From contig NZ_JBOUVX010000004.1 of NCBI RefSeq assembly GCF_050789285.1, positions 1-64,000 on the forward strand: DNA of 64,000 nucleotides, written 5' to 3'. Positions 1 through 8,755 of the stretch are shown here, piece after piece; position 1 is the stretch's first letter; the number at the start of each line of letters is the position of its first letter. The notes below the pieces were generated by a model. It searched no databases, was not told the origin of the DNA, and saw nothing but the letters and a program-made list of their open reading frames with translations. A program made the position numbers and the translations under genes. The stretch comes from CAVPWP01 sp050789285 (lineage in GTDB: Bacteria > Pseudomonadota > Alphaproteobacteria > Rhodobacterales > Rhodobacteraceae).

Positions 1-14
1 ATGATCCGACGACT

Positions 15-94
15 CCCCTCCCCCCCCCCCCCACCCCACCCCCCCCCCCCCCCCCCCCCCCCCCTCCCCCCCCCCCCCCCCCCCCCCCCCCCCC
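15..94. repeat. 80-nt near-pure poly-C tract
   Basis: All but four of the 80 bases are C; T19, A33, A38 and T65 are the exceptions, and the longest uninterrupted run is 29 C (66-94). It lies just beyond the stop codon of the substrate-binding protein gene that ends at 109. Such a tract is very unusual in bacterial chromosomes and resembles poly-G artefacts of two-colour sequencing or a contig end, so it is probably not biological. Confidence 0.9.
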
Positions 95-108
95 GCGCCC
101 GCCCGTCC

Positions 109-1707
109 CTATTCCAGCGTCAGGTACTGGCTGTTGTGATAGCCCACGGGCGACGGCTCCCAACCGCCGACCCGACGGCTGACCAGCTGCCGCGACGGGA
201 TGATCGAGATCGGCGCCACGATGTAGTCGTCAAGCAGGATCTTCTCGGCCACGGCAAGGGCGTCGAGCCGGGCCTGAGGCTCGGTCTGGGCGGCGGCCAC
301 GTCCATCGCGGACTCGAACTCGGGCGACACCCAGTTGTAGCCCGCCTCGGCGCTGGGGCGCATGTAGGGCAGGAAGGTCTCGGGACCGGGGAAGTCGCCC
401 ACAAGGTTGTCGGCGAACACGTCCCAGTCACCGGCGTAGAACGAGTCGAGCCAGGCCTTGCGCTCTTGCGGCTCGACCACGGCGTTCACGCCCAGCGTCT
501 GCTTCCACATGAGCGCGATGCCCTGCGCGCGCCGCGTCGATTCCTCGGCCACGGTCGAGACGATGTTGACGGTCAGCGGATTGTCGGGGCCATAGCCCGC
601 GGCCGCGTAGAGTTCTTGCGCAAGGGCGTTGCGCTCGTCCTGCGTGAGTGCGGCTTCGTCGAAGGTGGGCAGATCGTAGTTCGGGTCGAACCCGCCCGAA
701 AAGGAATAGTTGGGGATAGCGCCGGCCCGGACGATCCGCCCTTCCAGCGTCTCGCGGTCGATCGCGAGCGTCAGCGCGCGGCGCAGGTTGATGTCCTGGA
801 ACGGCTCACGCGTCAGGTTGAACGAGTAATAGACGATGTCGACGCCTGCCGTGATCTTGACCTCGTCGGGGTTCGACGCCTGCATCGCGTCCATCTGCGC
901 CAGAGGGATGTCGTAGGTGATGTCGATCTCGCCGGCCTGGAAACGCAGCAGCTCGGTCGAGGCATCCTCGGTCACGTGGTACTTCACGAAGGGGATCTGG
1001 ACATTCGCGGCGTCCCAGTAAAGCGGGTTGCGCTCCATCAGGACGTGGCTTTGGGGCACGACCTCGCGGATCAGGTAGGCGCCGTTCGTCACCACCCGAG
1101 CGGGGTCGATGAAGACGCCCGCACCCCCGGCCTCGACGCTGGGGCTGTGCAGCGGCGGCATCGAGAAGGCCCCGCCAAGGATGTTCATCAGGTGCGGCGC
1201 GGGGTTTTCCAGCTGGATCACCACCGTGCGGTCGTCCGGCGCGGTCATGCCAAGGGTCGCGGGATCGGTGCTGTCGCCGTTCACGATGTCGGCTGCCCCC
1301 ACGACCTGCACCACCGAGGTGAAGTAATAGCCGCGCTCGGACCCGGTATCGGGCAGAAGCGTCCGCATCAGGCCGTTGACGAAGTCCTGCGCCACCAGCG
1401 GATCGCCGTTCGACCACACCAGGCCTTCGCGCAGGCGGAAGGTATAGGTCTTGCCGTCCTCGCTGACCTCCCAGCTTTCGGCCGCGCCGGGCAGGATGTC
1501 GTAGCCGTTGTAGTTGACGAGCCCTTCGTAGGCGTCGCCAAGAATCCAGCCGGCGGCGGCATCGAAGTTCACATGAGGATCGAGGGACGACCACTCGGAC
1601 CCGATTCCTCGGTCAAGCGTGTCGTCCTGCGCCAGCGCGGGACTGGCGAAGGCCATCGCCACGGCCAGACAGGCGCCGGCCAGGATGGATATCGGGGTTC
1701 GTTTCAT
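109..1707 (-). CDS. ABC transporter substrate-binding protein, oligopeptide type (SBP family 5)
   Basis: Protein of 532 residues that should bind a peptide or peptide-like solute in the periplasm and deliver it to an ABC importer. The ATG at 1707 is preceded by AGGGAG and opens a clear signal peptide (basic MKRTP, hydrophobic core, cleavage after ASPALA). The mature protein shows the family 5 pattern: an SSLDPH-like opening, a SYTFRLREGLVWSNGDP-like segment, and late motifs for a DppA/OppA fold. It lies 23 bp downstream of the deacylase gene on the same strand, so both may be co-transcribed. No permease or ATPase genes for it are in the window; they could lie beyond the C tract. Ligand specificity cannot be read from the sequence. 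Confidence 0.88.
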   Translation of the reverse strand: MKRTPISILAGACLAVAMAFASPALAQDDTLDRGIGSEWSSLDPHVNFDAAAGWILGDAYEGLVNYNGYDILPGAAESWEVSEDGKTYTFRLREGLVWSNGDPLVAQDFVNGLMRTLLPDTGSERGYYFTSVVQVVGAADIVNGDSTDPATLGMTAPDDRTVVIQLENPAPHLMNILGGAFSMPPLHSPSVEAGGAGVFIDPARVVTNGAYLIREVVPQSHVLMERNPLYWDAANVQIPFVKYHVTEDASTELLRFQAGEIDITYDIPLAQMDAMQASNPDEVKITAGVDIVYYSFNLTREPFQDINLRRALTLAIDRETLEGRIVRAGAIPNYSFSGGFDPNYDLPTFDEAALTQDERNALAQELYAAAGYGPDNPLTVNIVSTVAEESTRRAQGIALMWKQTLGVNAVVEPQERKAWLDSFYAGDWDVFADNLVGDFPGPETFLPYMRPSAEAGYNWVSPEFESAMDVAAAQTEPQARLDALAVAEKILLDDYIVAPISIIPSRQLVSRRVGGWEPSPVGYHNSQYLTLE

Positions 1708-1730
1708 CGCAGTGCTCCCTGGTTCTTTCT

Positions 1731-2947
1731 TCAGTCTGACAGCAAGTGGCCCACGCGCAGGATCTCCTGTCCGGCGACATGGGCAAGGCTTTGCCCGCGC
1801 AGGCATGACCGCCACAACTCGATACGAAAGACGACGCCCGAGGTCGTGGCCGGCACCGGCAGCCGCCGTCGCGTCACGGGGTCGAGGACCTCGGCAAGGA
1901 CGTCGCCCGTGTCGACGGTGTCGCCCGGCACCACGCGCCACAGGACGATCCCGCCCTGCGGCGCGAAGACCTCGCCCGCCGCGCCAAGCGGCAGGACCGG
2001 CGCCTCGGGGAAGGCCGGGGCGGGCTCGCCCGCAAGCGCGCCCACGGCGCCCAGAAAGACCATGAGGCGCGCGGCATCCTCGGCGGCCATGTCGTCGGCG
2101 ACATCGCCCTGCCCCCGATATTCGACGGTCGCGGAAAAGCAGCCCGCGGGGATCGGATGATCCGCGCCGAAGCGGCGGCGCAGCGCGGCCCAGGGGGCGG
2201 TCAGCGCCTCGTCAAAGGCGTTGCCGCCCGAGACCTCTTGTTCTAGCACCAGCTCCGCGCCGATCGACCGGGCAAGGGTCGCGGTGTCACCTGGCCGAAG
2301 CGGCGAGGCGTAGAAATGCAGGATCGCCTCGTGGTCGCAGTGAAGGTCAAGCACATGGTCGGCATCATGCGACCAGTCCATCAGGGTCAGACGCAGGTCC
2401 GCGATGTCGGTCTGGCGCGGCAGGTCGGCCAGCACCTGGGCGAACGCCTTGCGGATCGACGCGAGGTTTTTCTCTTCCGAGCCGGTCAGGAACCCCGCGA
2501 TCCGGTCGCCGGCCAGAGCCGCCAGATCGGGGAAGCCCCGGTTGAAATTCTGAAGGCTCTCGATCTCATGCCGGCCCTGCGGCTTGTGGGCGATCCACTG
2601 GCCCAGACCGATCGGGTTGGCGACCGGCACCACCCAGATTTCGCCGGTGATCCGGCCCTCGGCCTCGGCCCGGTCGAGGCGGTCCATCAGGTGCTGGGCG
2701 ACGATCATGCCGGGCATTTCGTCGGCGTGAAGTCCCGCCTGGAGATAGACCTTGGGCCGGGCCCCCTCGGCGCCCCAGACATGCGCCGTGAGCGTGCGCG
2801 ACGTGCCGGGGATGTCGCCTGCGAGGAGATGGCTGACCAGCCTTATGTCCGCGCCCCCCGATGTCGGCGGAGATCCTGCGCCTTGGCACGGGGCGTCGCG
2901 GACTGGAACGCCTGCCCGATACTCGGCCGGAACCGTCGTCGCGCCAT
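1731..2947 (-). pseudogene. Succinylglutamate desuccinylase/aspartoacylase-family deacylase with apparent frameshift
   Basis: Zinc-dependent deacylase of the AspA/AstE (M14-like) family. Zinc-ligand motifs are visible: LHADE (His and Glu) and, further on, DLHCDHE (His). The open frame containing them has no usable start, because upstream it runs to a stop at 2970-2972 without a good initiator. In the next frame an ATG at 2947, with GGCGGAG 8-9 nt upstream, opens MARRRFRPS... and ends at 2843, just where the other frame picks up GADIRLVSHL. The two fit together if one C is added to the C6 run at 2854-2859. Either the gene is broken or, more likely, a homopolymer base is missing in the assembly. 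Repaired, the product would be about 405 residues, normal for the family. It is followed by the binding-protein gene. Confidence 0.75.
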
Positions 2948-2989
2948 GTGGAAAAGCTCCGCCCTGGGACTATTGAACAACTGTACAAC

Positions 2990-3004
2990 ACGAAGGACCT
3001 TCGT
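2990..3004. promoter_or_regulatory. 15-bp perfect palindrome upstream of the deacylase gene
   Basis: ACGAAGG-A-CCTTCGT is a perfect 7-bp inverted repeat around one central base. It lies 43 bp upstream of the deacylase ATG (2947), in the 230-bp gap shared with the divergent dehydrogenase gene. An AACAACTGTACAACA stretch, reminiscent of GntR-type half sites, lies beside it. It could be an operator; no cognate regulator is in the neighbourhood. Confidence 0.4.
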
Positions 3005-3084
3005 CAACGACGAATCGGATGCCGCAGCGTCAGCCGCCGCGCCGGGCATGTCGCGACCGGCACCGCCCCTTAGGCCCTGATTTG

Positions 3085-3099
3085 GTTGGTTGTCCGCAC
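3085..3099 (+). promoter_or_regulatory. 15-nt motif shared with the region upstream of the enolase-superfamily gene (copy 1)
   Basis: GTTGGTTGTCCGCAC occurs here, about 80 nt upstream of the HSD10-like dehydrogenase start, and identically at 11704-11718, about 80 nt upstream of the enolase-superfamily gene. Equal placement on the same strand suggests a common regulator binding site rather than chance; the function is unknown. Confidence 0.4.
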
Positions 3100-3179
3100 A
3101 TCGGAGATGGTCGATCCTGACGCGAGACGCGCGGCCCGGCATGGCAGGGAGCCGCGATCAGAGAGACAGGAACGCGATC

Positions 3180-3932
3180 GTGCAGGACCTTGGTGGAATC
3201 GCGGCAGTGGTGACAGGGGCGGCTTCAGGTCTTGGCCTTGCGACGGCCCAGGCCCTTGCGGCGGCCGGCGCGCGGGTCGCCGCGCTTGATCTGGCGGCGG
3301 GCGCGGGCGGGCCCGGTCTGTTGCCCATCGCCTGCGACGTGACCGACGAAACCGCCGTGACGGCCGCGCTCGATACCGCGCAAGCCCGCCACGGGATCGC
3401 GCGGGTGGTCGTCAATTGCGCCGGCATTCCCGGGTCGATGCGGCTTGTGGGCCGGGACGGCCCGGTCGACATGGCGCGGTTCGAGACGGTCTTGCGCGTC
3501 AACCTTCTGGGCACCGTGTCGCTCATGACCAAGGCCGCCGCCCGCATGATGGCCGCCGAACCTGCCGGCCCCGACGGCGAGCGCGGTGTGATCGTGAACA
3601 CGGCGTCGATCACGGCCTTCGAGGGTCAGGTCGGACAAGGGGCCTATGTGGCCTCGAAAGGCGCGATCGCCGCGCTGACCCTTCAGGCGGCGCGGGAGTT
3701 CGCGCCCCACGGGATCCGCGTGATGGCGATCGCGCCCGGGCTGTTCGAGACGCCGATGGCCGCCGCCGTTCCGCCCGAGGTGATCGAGGCCATCACCTCG
3801 GACGCGATCTTTCCGCGCCGCTTCGGTCATCCTGCGGACTTCGCCGACCTCTGCCTGTCGATCCTGCGCAATCCGATGCTGAACGGCGAGGTCATCCGCC
3901 TTGATGCCGGCGTGCGCCTGCGCGCCCGCTAG
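3180..3932 (+). CDS. SDR dehydrogenase, HSD10 / 3-hydroxyacyl-CoA dehydrogenase type II-like
   Basis: Short-chain NAD-dependent dehydrogenase, 250 residues from a GTG at 3180 (ACAGGAA upstream); an in-frame ATG at 3141 would add 13 residues. It has the TGAASGLG cofactor motif, the NCAG motif, an NTAS serine and a YVASK catalytic Tyr/Lys. The stretches AFEGQVGQ.AY.ASKG, HGIRVM.IAPGLF.TP and NGEVIRLD are hallmarks of the HSD17B10 subfamily, which oxidises short or branched 3-hydroxyacyl-CoAs (fatty acid and isoleucine breakdown). The acyl-CoA ligase 140 bp downstream fits a role in activating and oxidising an acid. The exact substrate is not determinable here. Confidence 0.88.
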   Translation: MQDLGGIAAVVTGAASGLGLATAQALAAAGARVAALDLAAGAGGPGLLPIACDVTDETAVTAALDTAQARHGIARVVVNCAGIPGSMRLVGRDGPVDMARFETVLRVNLLGTVSLMTKAAARMMAAEPAGPDGERGVIVNTASITAFEGQVGQGAYVASKGAIAALTLQAAREFAPHGIRVMAIAPGLFETPMAAAVPPEVIEAITSDAIFPRRFGHPADFADLCLSILRNPMLNGEVIRLDAGVRLRAR

Positions 3933-4074
3933 GGCGGTCGCCGCCCGCCTCGCGCCAGCTGGCAAAACCGCAGGATGGGCCGAGCCCCCGTTTTCTTCGC
4001 GTGATCGGCGGGGCCGCCCGCGCTAGGCTTGCCCGACGCGAACGACCCAGACGACCGAACACCGGAAGGCCAGG

Positions 4075-5688
4075 ATGGAACTGCAAAGCCACGACATGCT
4101 GACGATCGGCCGAATTCTGGCCGCCCCGCTTCTGGCACAAAGCGACAGGACGATCTCTTGCGGCGACGTGTCCCTGAGCTATCCAGACTTCGCCCGGCGG
4201 GTCGCGCGGCTTGGCGGCGCGCTTGCTGCGCTGGGACTGGGACAGGGGTCGGTCGTGGCCGTCATGGACTGGGACAGCAACCGCTATCTCGAGGCCTTCT
4301 TTGCGGTTCCCATGGCGGGGGCGACGCTGCACACCATCAACATCCGCCTGTCGCCCGAGCAGATCCTCTACACGATCGAACATGCCGAGGACGACGCCAT
4401 CCTCGTGCACGAGGATTTCCTGCCCCTGCTTTCGCCGCTATTGCCGCGCATTTCGCGTCCGTTGCGACTGATCCTGCTGACCGACCGGGCCGATGCGCCC
4501 CTGCCCGAGGGCTTCGCCGGAGAGTACGAGCGCCTGCTGGCAGCGGCGTCGGCCGACCACGCGTTCCCCGACCTCGACGAACGGACGCGGGCGACGCTGT
4601 TCTACACCACGGGCACCACCGGCGATCCGAAAGGCGTCTTCTACAGTCACCGTCAACTTGTGCTTCATACGCTTGGCGGGGCGGTGGGACTTGGCCGGGT
4701 GCCTGGTCCGGGCGGGTTGCACCTTGGCGATGTCTACATGCCGATCACCCCCCTGTTCCATGTCCATGGGTGGGGCTTTCCCTACGTCGCCACGTTCCTT
4801 GGCCTCGACCAGGTCTATCCCGGCCGCTACGACCCCGAGCGGCTTCTGGACCTCATCGCGCGGCACGGCGTGACCTTCTCGCATTGCGTTCCGACGATCC
4901 TTGCCATGCTCTTGTCCGCAGCCGGCGCCGAGGCGGCCGACCTGTCGCGCTGGAAGGTTCTGATCGGGGGATCGGCGCTGTCCGAAGGTCTTGCGCAGCG
5001 CGCGCGCGACAAGGGCATCGACGTCAACACCGCCTACGGCATGTCCGAGACCTGCCCGATCCTGACCATGGCCGACATGGCGCAGGGCGCCGACGCGGAC
5101 ATCGCCGTTCGCACCTCGACCGGCAAGCCGCATCCCCTGGTCGAGGTGCGCGTCGTCGATGACGAGATGCGCGACGTGCCCCGCGACGGCCGAAGCACGG
5201 GCGAGGTCGTCGTGCGCGCGCCCTGGCTGACCGAGGGCTACCTCAAGGCGCCCGAGGCGACAGCGGCGCTTTGGCGCGGCGGCTGGCTTCATACCGGCGA
5301 TGTCGGCAGCCTGTCGCCGGACGGCACGCTGAGGATCACCGACCGGTTGAAGGACGTGATCAAGTCAGGCGGCGAGTGGGTGTCGTCGCTGGCCCTTGAA
5401 AACGCGGTCTCGACCGTGCCGGGGGTGCGCGAGGTCGCGGCCGTGGGCATCCCCGATCCGCGCTGGGGCGAACGCCCGGTCGTCGTGATCGCGGCCGAGA
5501 ACGACGCCTTCGACGCCACCGCCCGCGCCGCCATGGAGCGCGTTTCGCAGGCGGTCAGCGACGGCACCCTGCCGCGCTGGGCCACGCCCGACCGCATCCT
5601 GCGCGTGGACGCGCTGCCGAAAACCTCGGTCGGCAAGATCGACAAGAAGGCCATCCGCGCCGCGATCGCCGAGGGCGAGATCACCTGA
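4075..5688 (+). CDS. Medium/long-chain fatty acyl-CoA ligase (AlkK-like)
   Basis: ATP-dependent acyl-CoA synthetase of 537 residues, the usual length for the AlkK-type group. The ATG has GGAAGG-CCAGG just upstream. Visible adenylate-forming motifs are the P-loop-like YTTGTTGDPKG, GMSETCP, GWLHTGDVG, the hinge DRLKDVIKSGGEW and the C-terminal PKTSVGKIDK with the catalytic Lys. HTINIRLSPEQI and the LFHVHGWG-type segment are typical of medium-chain ligases. It likely loads a fatty or carboxylic acid onto CoA for the adjacent 3-hydroxyacyl-CoA dehydrogenase-like protein. Chain-length preference is inferred from family resemblance only. Confidence 0.9.
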   Translation: MELQSHDMLTIGRILAAPLLAQSDRTISCGDVSLSYPDFARRVARLGGALAALGLGQGSVVAVMDWDSNRYLEAFFAVPMAGATLHTINIRLSPEQILYTIEHAEDDAILVHEDFLPLLSPLLPRISRPLRLILLTDRADAPLPEGFAGEYERLLAAASADHAFPDLDERTRATLFYTTGTTGDPKGVFYSHRQLVLHTLGGAVGLGRVPGPGGLHLGDVYMPITPLFHVHGWGFPYVATFLGLDQVYPGRYDPERLLDLIARHGVTFSHCVPTILAMLLSAAGAEAADLSRWKVLIGGSALSEGLAQRARDKGIDVNTAYGMSETCPILTMADMAQGADADIAVRTSTGKPHPLVEVRVVDDEMRDVPRDGRSTGEVVVRAPWLTEGYLKAPEATAALWRGGWLHTGDVGSLSPDGTLRITDRLKDVIKSGGEWVSSLALENAVSTVPGVREVAAVGIPDPRWGERPVVVIAAENDAFDATARAAMERVSQAVSDGTLPRWATPDRILRVDALPKTSVGKIDKKAIRAAIAEGEIT

Positions 5689-5876
5689 GCCAGGATCGCC
5701 TCGGGTCCCCGATCCGGGCGACCATGACGGAATCGGGGGCTCAGCACCGAAATCGATCGTTTGTCGGGTGGCGGCCGATGCCGTCTAGTCGGTCCGTCCC
5801 GTGTCTTCGGCCAGCCCGCGCACCGCGCCGGACCGTCCGGACAGGGGACCCGATCGCAGCCTAGGGAGGGGCCGTC

Positions 5877-7631
5877 ATGATCAGAATCTTCCACGCGATG
5901 ACGCTGGCCTGCCTTCTGGCGACGCCGGTGCAGGCCGACGCGCCCGAGTGGGCCGCAACCTCTGCCTTCGAGGCGCCGCCCGGCGCGGCGCCGGGGGCTT
6001 CGTTCGCGGGAACGCTTGCGCTGCAGACCACGCAGATGTCGGTCCAGGCCGATCCGGCCGACGGCATGATCCAGACCCCCTGGGCGTGGTGGGGGATCTT
6101 CGACTTCCTCGCGGCGCAGGACCCTGACGGCGCGGTGCCCCTGTTCGAACTCGATGCGACGCTCTTTCCCGGGCTGCCGATCGACCTTGTCATCAGCGAT
6201 GACGGCGATGTCGTGCCGCTGGAGCGCGGCGTCCTGCGCGCCCCTGTCGCCCAGCGGACGCCAAGTTTCTGGGAACTCGTCGCAAGCCCCGGCCGCAGTT
6301 GGGAATTGACCGGCGACGCCGAGCAGGGCTGGTCGCGCGCGGCCTTTCCCATCAGCCTTGTGCAATCGCAGGAGGGCGAGGCCTGGATCGGTCTGGCAAG
6401 CTTCGACTATCGCGAGGGCGAAACCACGCCCCTGCGCGTGCAGCTGTCGTCGATGTCGGCGGGAGGCTTCATCTTCTGGGACGCGGATTTCGACGTCGCG
6501 GCCTGGGCCGAGGTGCCGTTCACCCTCGCCCCTCTGGAGGTGGATGCCGGGGCGATCGTCGCCGCGCACGCCGCCGAAATGGCCGACCGGCGTCCGGCAA
6601 AACCCCTGTCCGAACTCGGTGCGGCCTTCGGCGCCGCGGCCGCCGCCCTTGATCCGGCCGGAACGCTGGCGGTGGCCGTCCTGTCGGACGGCACGCTTTA
6701 CATGGACGCGGTCGAGACGCCCTTCGGACCGCATCCCTATCCGCGCGACATGCGCGTCGGCGTCTGGTCGGTCACCAAGTCGCTGATCCCCGGGCTGGCG
6801 GCGATGCGGCTTGCGCAGAAATACGGACCCGACTTCCTTGATACGCCGGTCGTCAGCTGGTTCTCGGAAGGCGACGAATTCGACTATCTGGACGAGACCG
6901 CGCGGGCGCGCTGGCAGGAGGTGACGATCCGGCACGCGCTCGACATGTCCACGGGGATGGGGGCGACGGGCTACGATCCGAACTGGGCGATGGAGAACCT
7001 CAACACCTACGCCTGGTCCTATTCCTATGCCCTGCCCGACCAGATCCGGGCCTATTTCAACGTGGGCCCCAACCCCGATGTCGGCGGGCCGGGCGAGGCC
7101 ATGGCCTATATCGATCAGGACATGTGGATCGCCGCGCTTGCGATGGAGCGTTTCCTGAAGTCGAAGGAAGGCGCGGACGCCACTCTGCTGGGACTGCTCG
7201 AGGCCGAGGTCTATGCGCCGATCGGCGCCGGCCACTTCGTCAGCGGCACGGGCTATACTGAAACCGGCGCACCGGGCTTTCCCTTCTCGGCCTGGGGCGC
7301 CCTGCCGACGATCGATATCCTGGCCCGGGCCGGCGCGCTTGTCGGCAACGGCGGCAAGGGGCCGGACGGCAGCCAGATCCTGCACCCCGACCTTGTCGCG
7401 GGGCTGACGGCAAGTGCGGACTACGGCCTTGCCTTCTGGCGGCGCGAGGTGACGTCGGACAGCGGCACCACCATCGTGCCCTACATGAGCGGCTCGGGCG
7501 GAAACACCGTCATCAGCCTGCCCAACGACATGACCATCGTCGTCCTGGGGCGCGACAGCTACAACGTCGAAATCAGCGACGAGGCGGCGGTGGCGCTGAT
7601 CGAGGCCGCGCGCGCGGTCAGACCTTTCTGA
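5877..7631 (+). CDS. Secreted serine hydrolase (beta-lactamase class C family)
   Basis: Protein of 584 residues with a good RBS (AGGGAGG) and a signal peptide cleaved near residue 20 (VQADA). Residues from about 270 on form a class C beta-lactamase/penicillin-binding-like domain; the nucleophile motif is Ser298-Val-Thr-Lys301. The first ~240 residues are an extra domain I do not recognise. Such proteins include esterases, D-amino acid amidases and 6-aminohexanoate hydrolases; true beta-lactamase activity is unlikely with this architecture. It lies 13 bp before the DmdA-like gene and could supply that pathway with a hydrolysed substrate from the periplasm, but this is inference from position. 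Confidence 0.8.
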   Translation: MIRIFHAMTLACLLATPVQADAPEWAATSAFEAPPGAAPGASFAGTLALQTTQMSVQADPADGMIQTPWAWWGIFDFLAAQDPDGAVPLFELDATLFPGLPIDLVISDDGDVVPLERGVLRAPVAQRTPSFWELVASPGRSWELTGDAEQGWSRAAFPISLVQSQEGEAWIGLASFDYREGETTPLRVQLSSMSAGGFIFWDADFDVAAWAEVPFTLAPLEVDAGAIVAAHAAEMADRRPAKPLSELGAAFGAAAAALDPAGTLAVAVLSDGTLYMDAVETPFGPHPYPRDMRVGVWSVTKSLIPGLAAMRLAQKYGPDFLDTPVVSWFSEGDEFDYLDETARARWQEVTIRHALDMSTGMGATGYDPNWAMENLNTYAWSYSYALPDQIRAYFNVGPNPDVGGPGEAMAYIDQDMWIAALAMERFLKSKEGADATLLGLLEAEVYAPIGAGHFVSGTGYTETGAPGFPFSAWGALPTIDILARAGALVGNGGKGPDGSQILHPDLVAGLTASADYGLAFWRREVTSDSGTTIVPYMSGSGGNTVISLPNDMTIVVLGRDSYNVEISDEAAVALIEAARAVRPF

Positions 7632-7644
7632 ACGGAGATCAAAG

Positions 7645-8748
7645 GTGTTCGGCCTTACCCCCTCGGCGCGGCTGCGGCCCTCGCCCTTCTACGACGCCAC
7701 GCTGGCGGAAGGCGTCACCGCCTTCACGACCTACAACAACATGCTTATGCCCACGTCCTACGGCGACCCGGCGGCCGAATACTGGCGGCTCATCAACGGG
7801 GTCAGCCAGTGGGATGTCGCCGTCGAACGCCAGGTGCAGCTGAAGGGACCGGACGCGGGGCGGCTCGCGCAGATCCTTGCCCCCCGCGACCTGTCGCGCT
7901 GCGTCGAGGGCCAGGGCAAGTACGTGCCCCTGTGCAATCACGGGGGCACGCTGATCAACGACCCGATCCTGCTGAAGCTGGCCGACGACCTTTACTGGCT
8001 GTCGATCGCGGATTCGAACATCTGGTTCTGGGCCGGCGCCATCGCGGCCGAGCGCGGGCTTGATGTCGAGGTCAGCGAACCCGACGTCTCGCCCATGGCG
8101 ATTCAGGGGCCGAAGGCGGTCGACGTGGTGGCCCATGTCTGCGGCGACTGGGTGCGCGACCTGCGGTACTTCTGGTTCCGAGAGACCGAGATCGAAGGCA
8201 TTCCTGTGGTCGTCGCCCGATCGGGCTGGTCGAAGCAGGGCGGCTACGAGGTCTATCTGTGCGACGGCACGAAGGGGACGGCCCTGTGGAACCTCTTCCG
8301 CGAGGCCGGGCGGCCCTGGGATATCGGGCCGGGCAATCCCAACGTCTACGAACGGATCGAAAGCGGGCTTCTGTCCTGGGGCGGGGATACCGACGAGCGC
8401 ACCAATCCCTTCGAGGTGCGCCTGGAACGGTACATCGACCTTGATGTCCCCGACGACACGGTGGGCATCGCCGCCCTGCGGCGCATCGCGGCCGAGGGTC
8501 CCGCCCGCCATCAGCTTGGCGTGATCCTTGATGCGGCCGACATCGCGGGGCCGGGATTTCACTGGCGCGAGATCACGCGGAACGGCCAGCGGGTTGGGGA
8601 CATGACCAACGGGATCCGCTCGCCCCGGCTTGACCGGGTGATCGGTTTCGCGCTTGTCTCGCGAGAGTGCGCCCCGGGCGACCGGGTCGAGGTGGTCATG
8701 CCCGAGGGGCCCCAGCCGGGAACTCTGGCCACGCTGCCGTTCCTCTGA
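7645..8748 (+). CDS. DmdA-like folate-dependent demethylase (GcvT family)
   Basis: Protein of 367 residues, the length of DMSP demethylase DmdA. The GTG start at 7645 has GGAG 8 nt upstream. It shares segments with DmdA-type proteins: YN.ML.PT, a WDVA.ERQV segment, LAPRDLSR, NDP..LKLADD.YWLS.AD, EPDVSP.A.QGPKA and VARSGWSKQGG.E.Y. These place it in the aminomethyltransferase fold that passes a methyl group from a donor to tetrahydrofolate. True DmdA demethylates dimethylsulfoniopropionate, but many paralogues act on other S-, N- or O-methyl compounds, so the symbol is withheld. The FAD oxidoreductase gene starts 7 bp downstream, and no other DMSP genes (dmdB, dmdC, dddP) are evident. Confidence 0.8.
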   Translation: MFGLTPSARLRPSPFYDATLAEGVTAFTTYNNMLMPTSYGDPAAEYWRLINGVSQWDVAVERQVQLKGPDAGRLAQILAPRDLSRCVEGQGKYVPLCNHGGTLINDPILLKLADDLYWLSIADSNIWFWAGAIAAERGLDVEVSEPDVSPMAIQGPKAVDVVAHVCGDWVRDLRYFWFRETEIEGIPVVVARSGWSKQGGYEVYLCDGTKGTALWNLFREAGRPWDIGPGNPNVYERIESGLLSWGGDTDERTNPFEVRLERYIDLDVPDDTVGIAALRRIAAEGPARHQLGVILDAADIAGPGFHWREITRNGQRVGDMTNGIRSPRLDRVIGFALVSRECAPGDRVEVVMPEGPQPGTLATLPFL

Positions 8749-8755
8749 GGCCCGC

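Noticed and set aside
1..2160. Long plus-strand reading frame beginning with a proline-rich stretch
   Set aside because: The prolines come from the C tract and the rest is antisense to the binding-protein and deacylase genes; it is a high-GC shadow frame.
7645..8748. Firm assignment as DMSP demethylase dmdA
   Set aside because: The family resemblance is strong, but no dmdB/dmdC or other DMSP gene is near, and related paralogues use other methyl donors.
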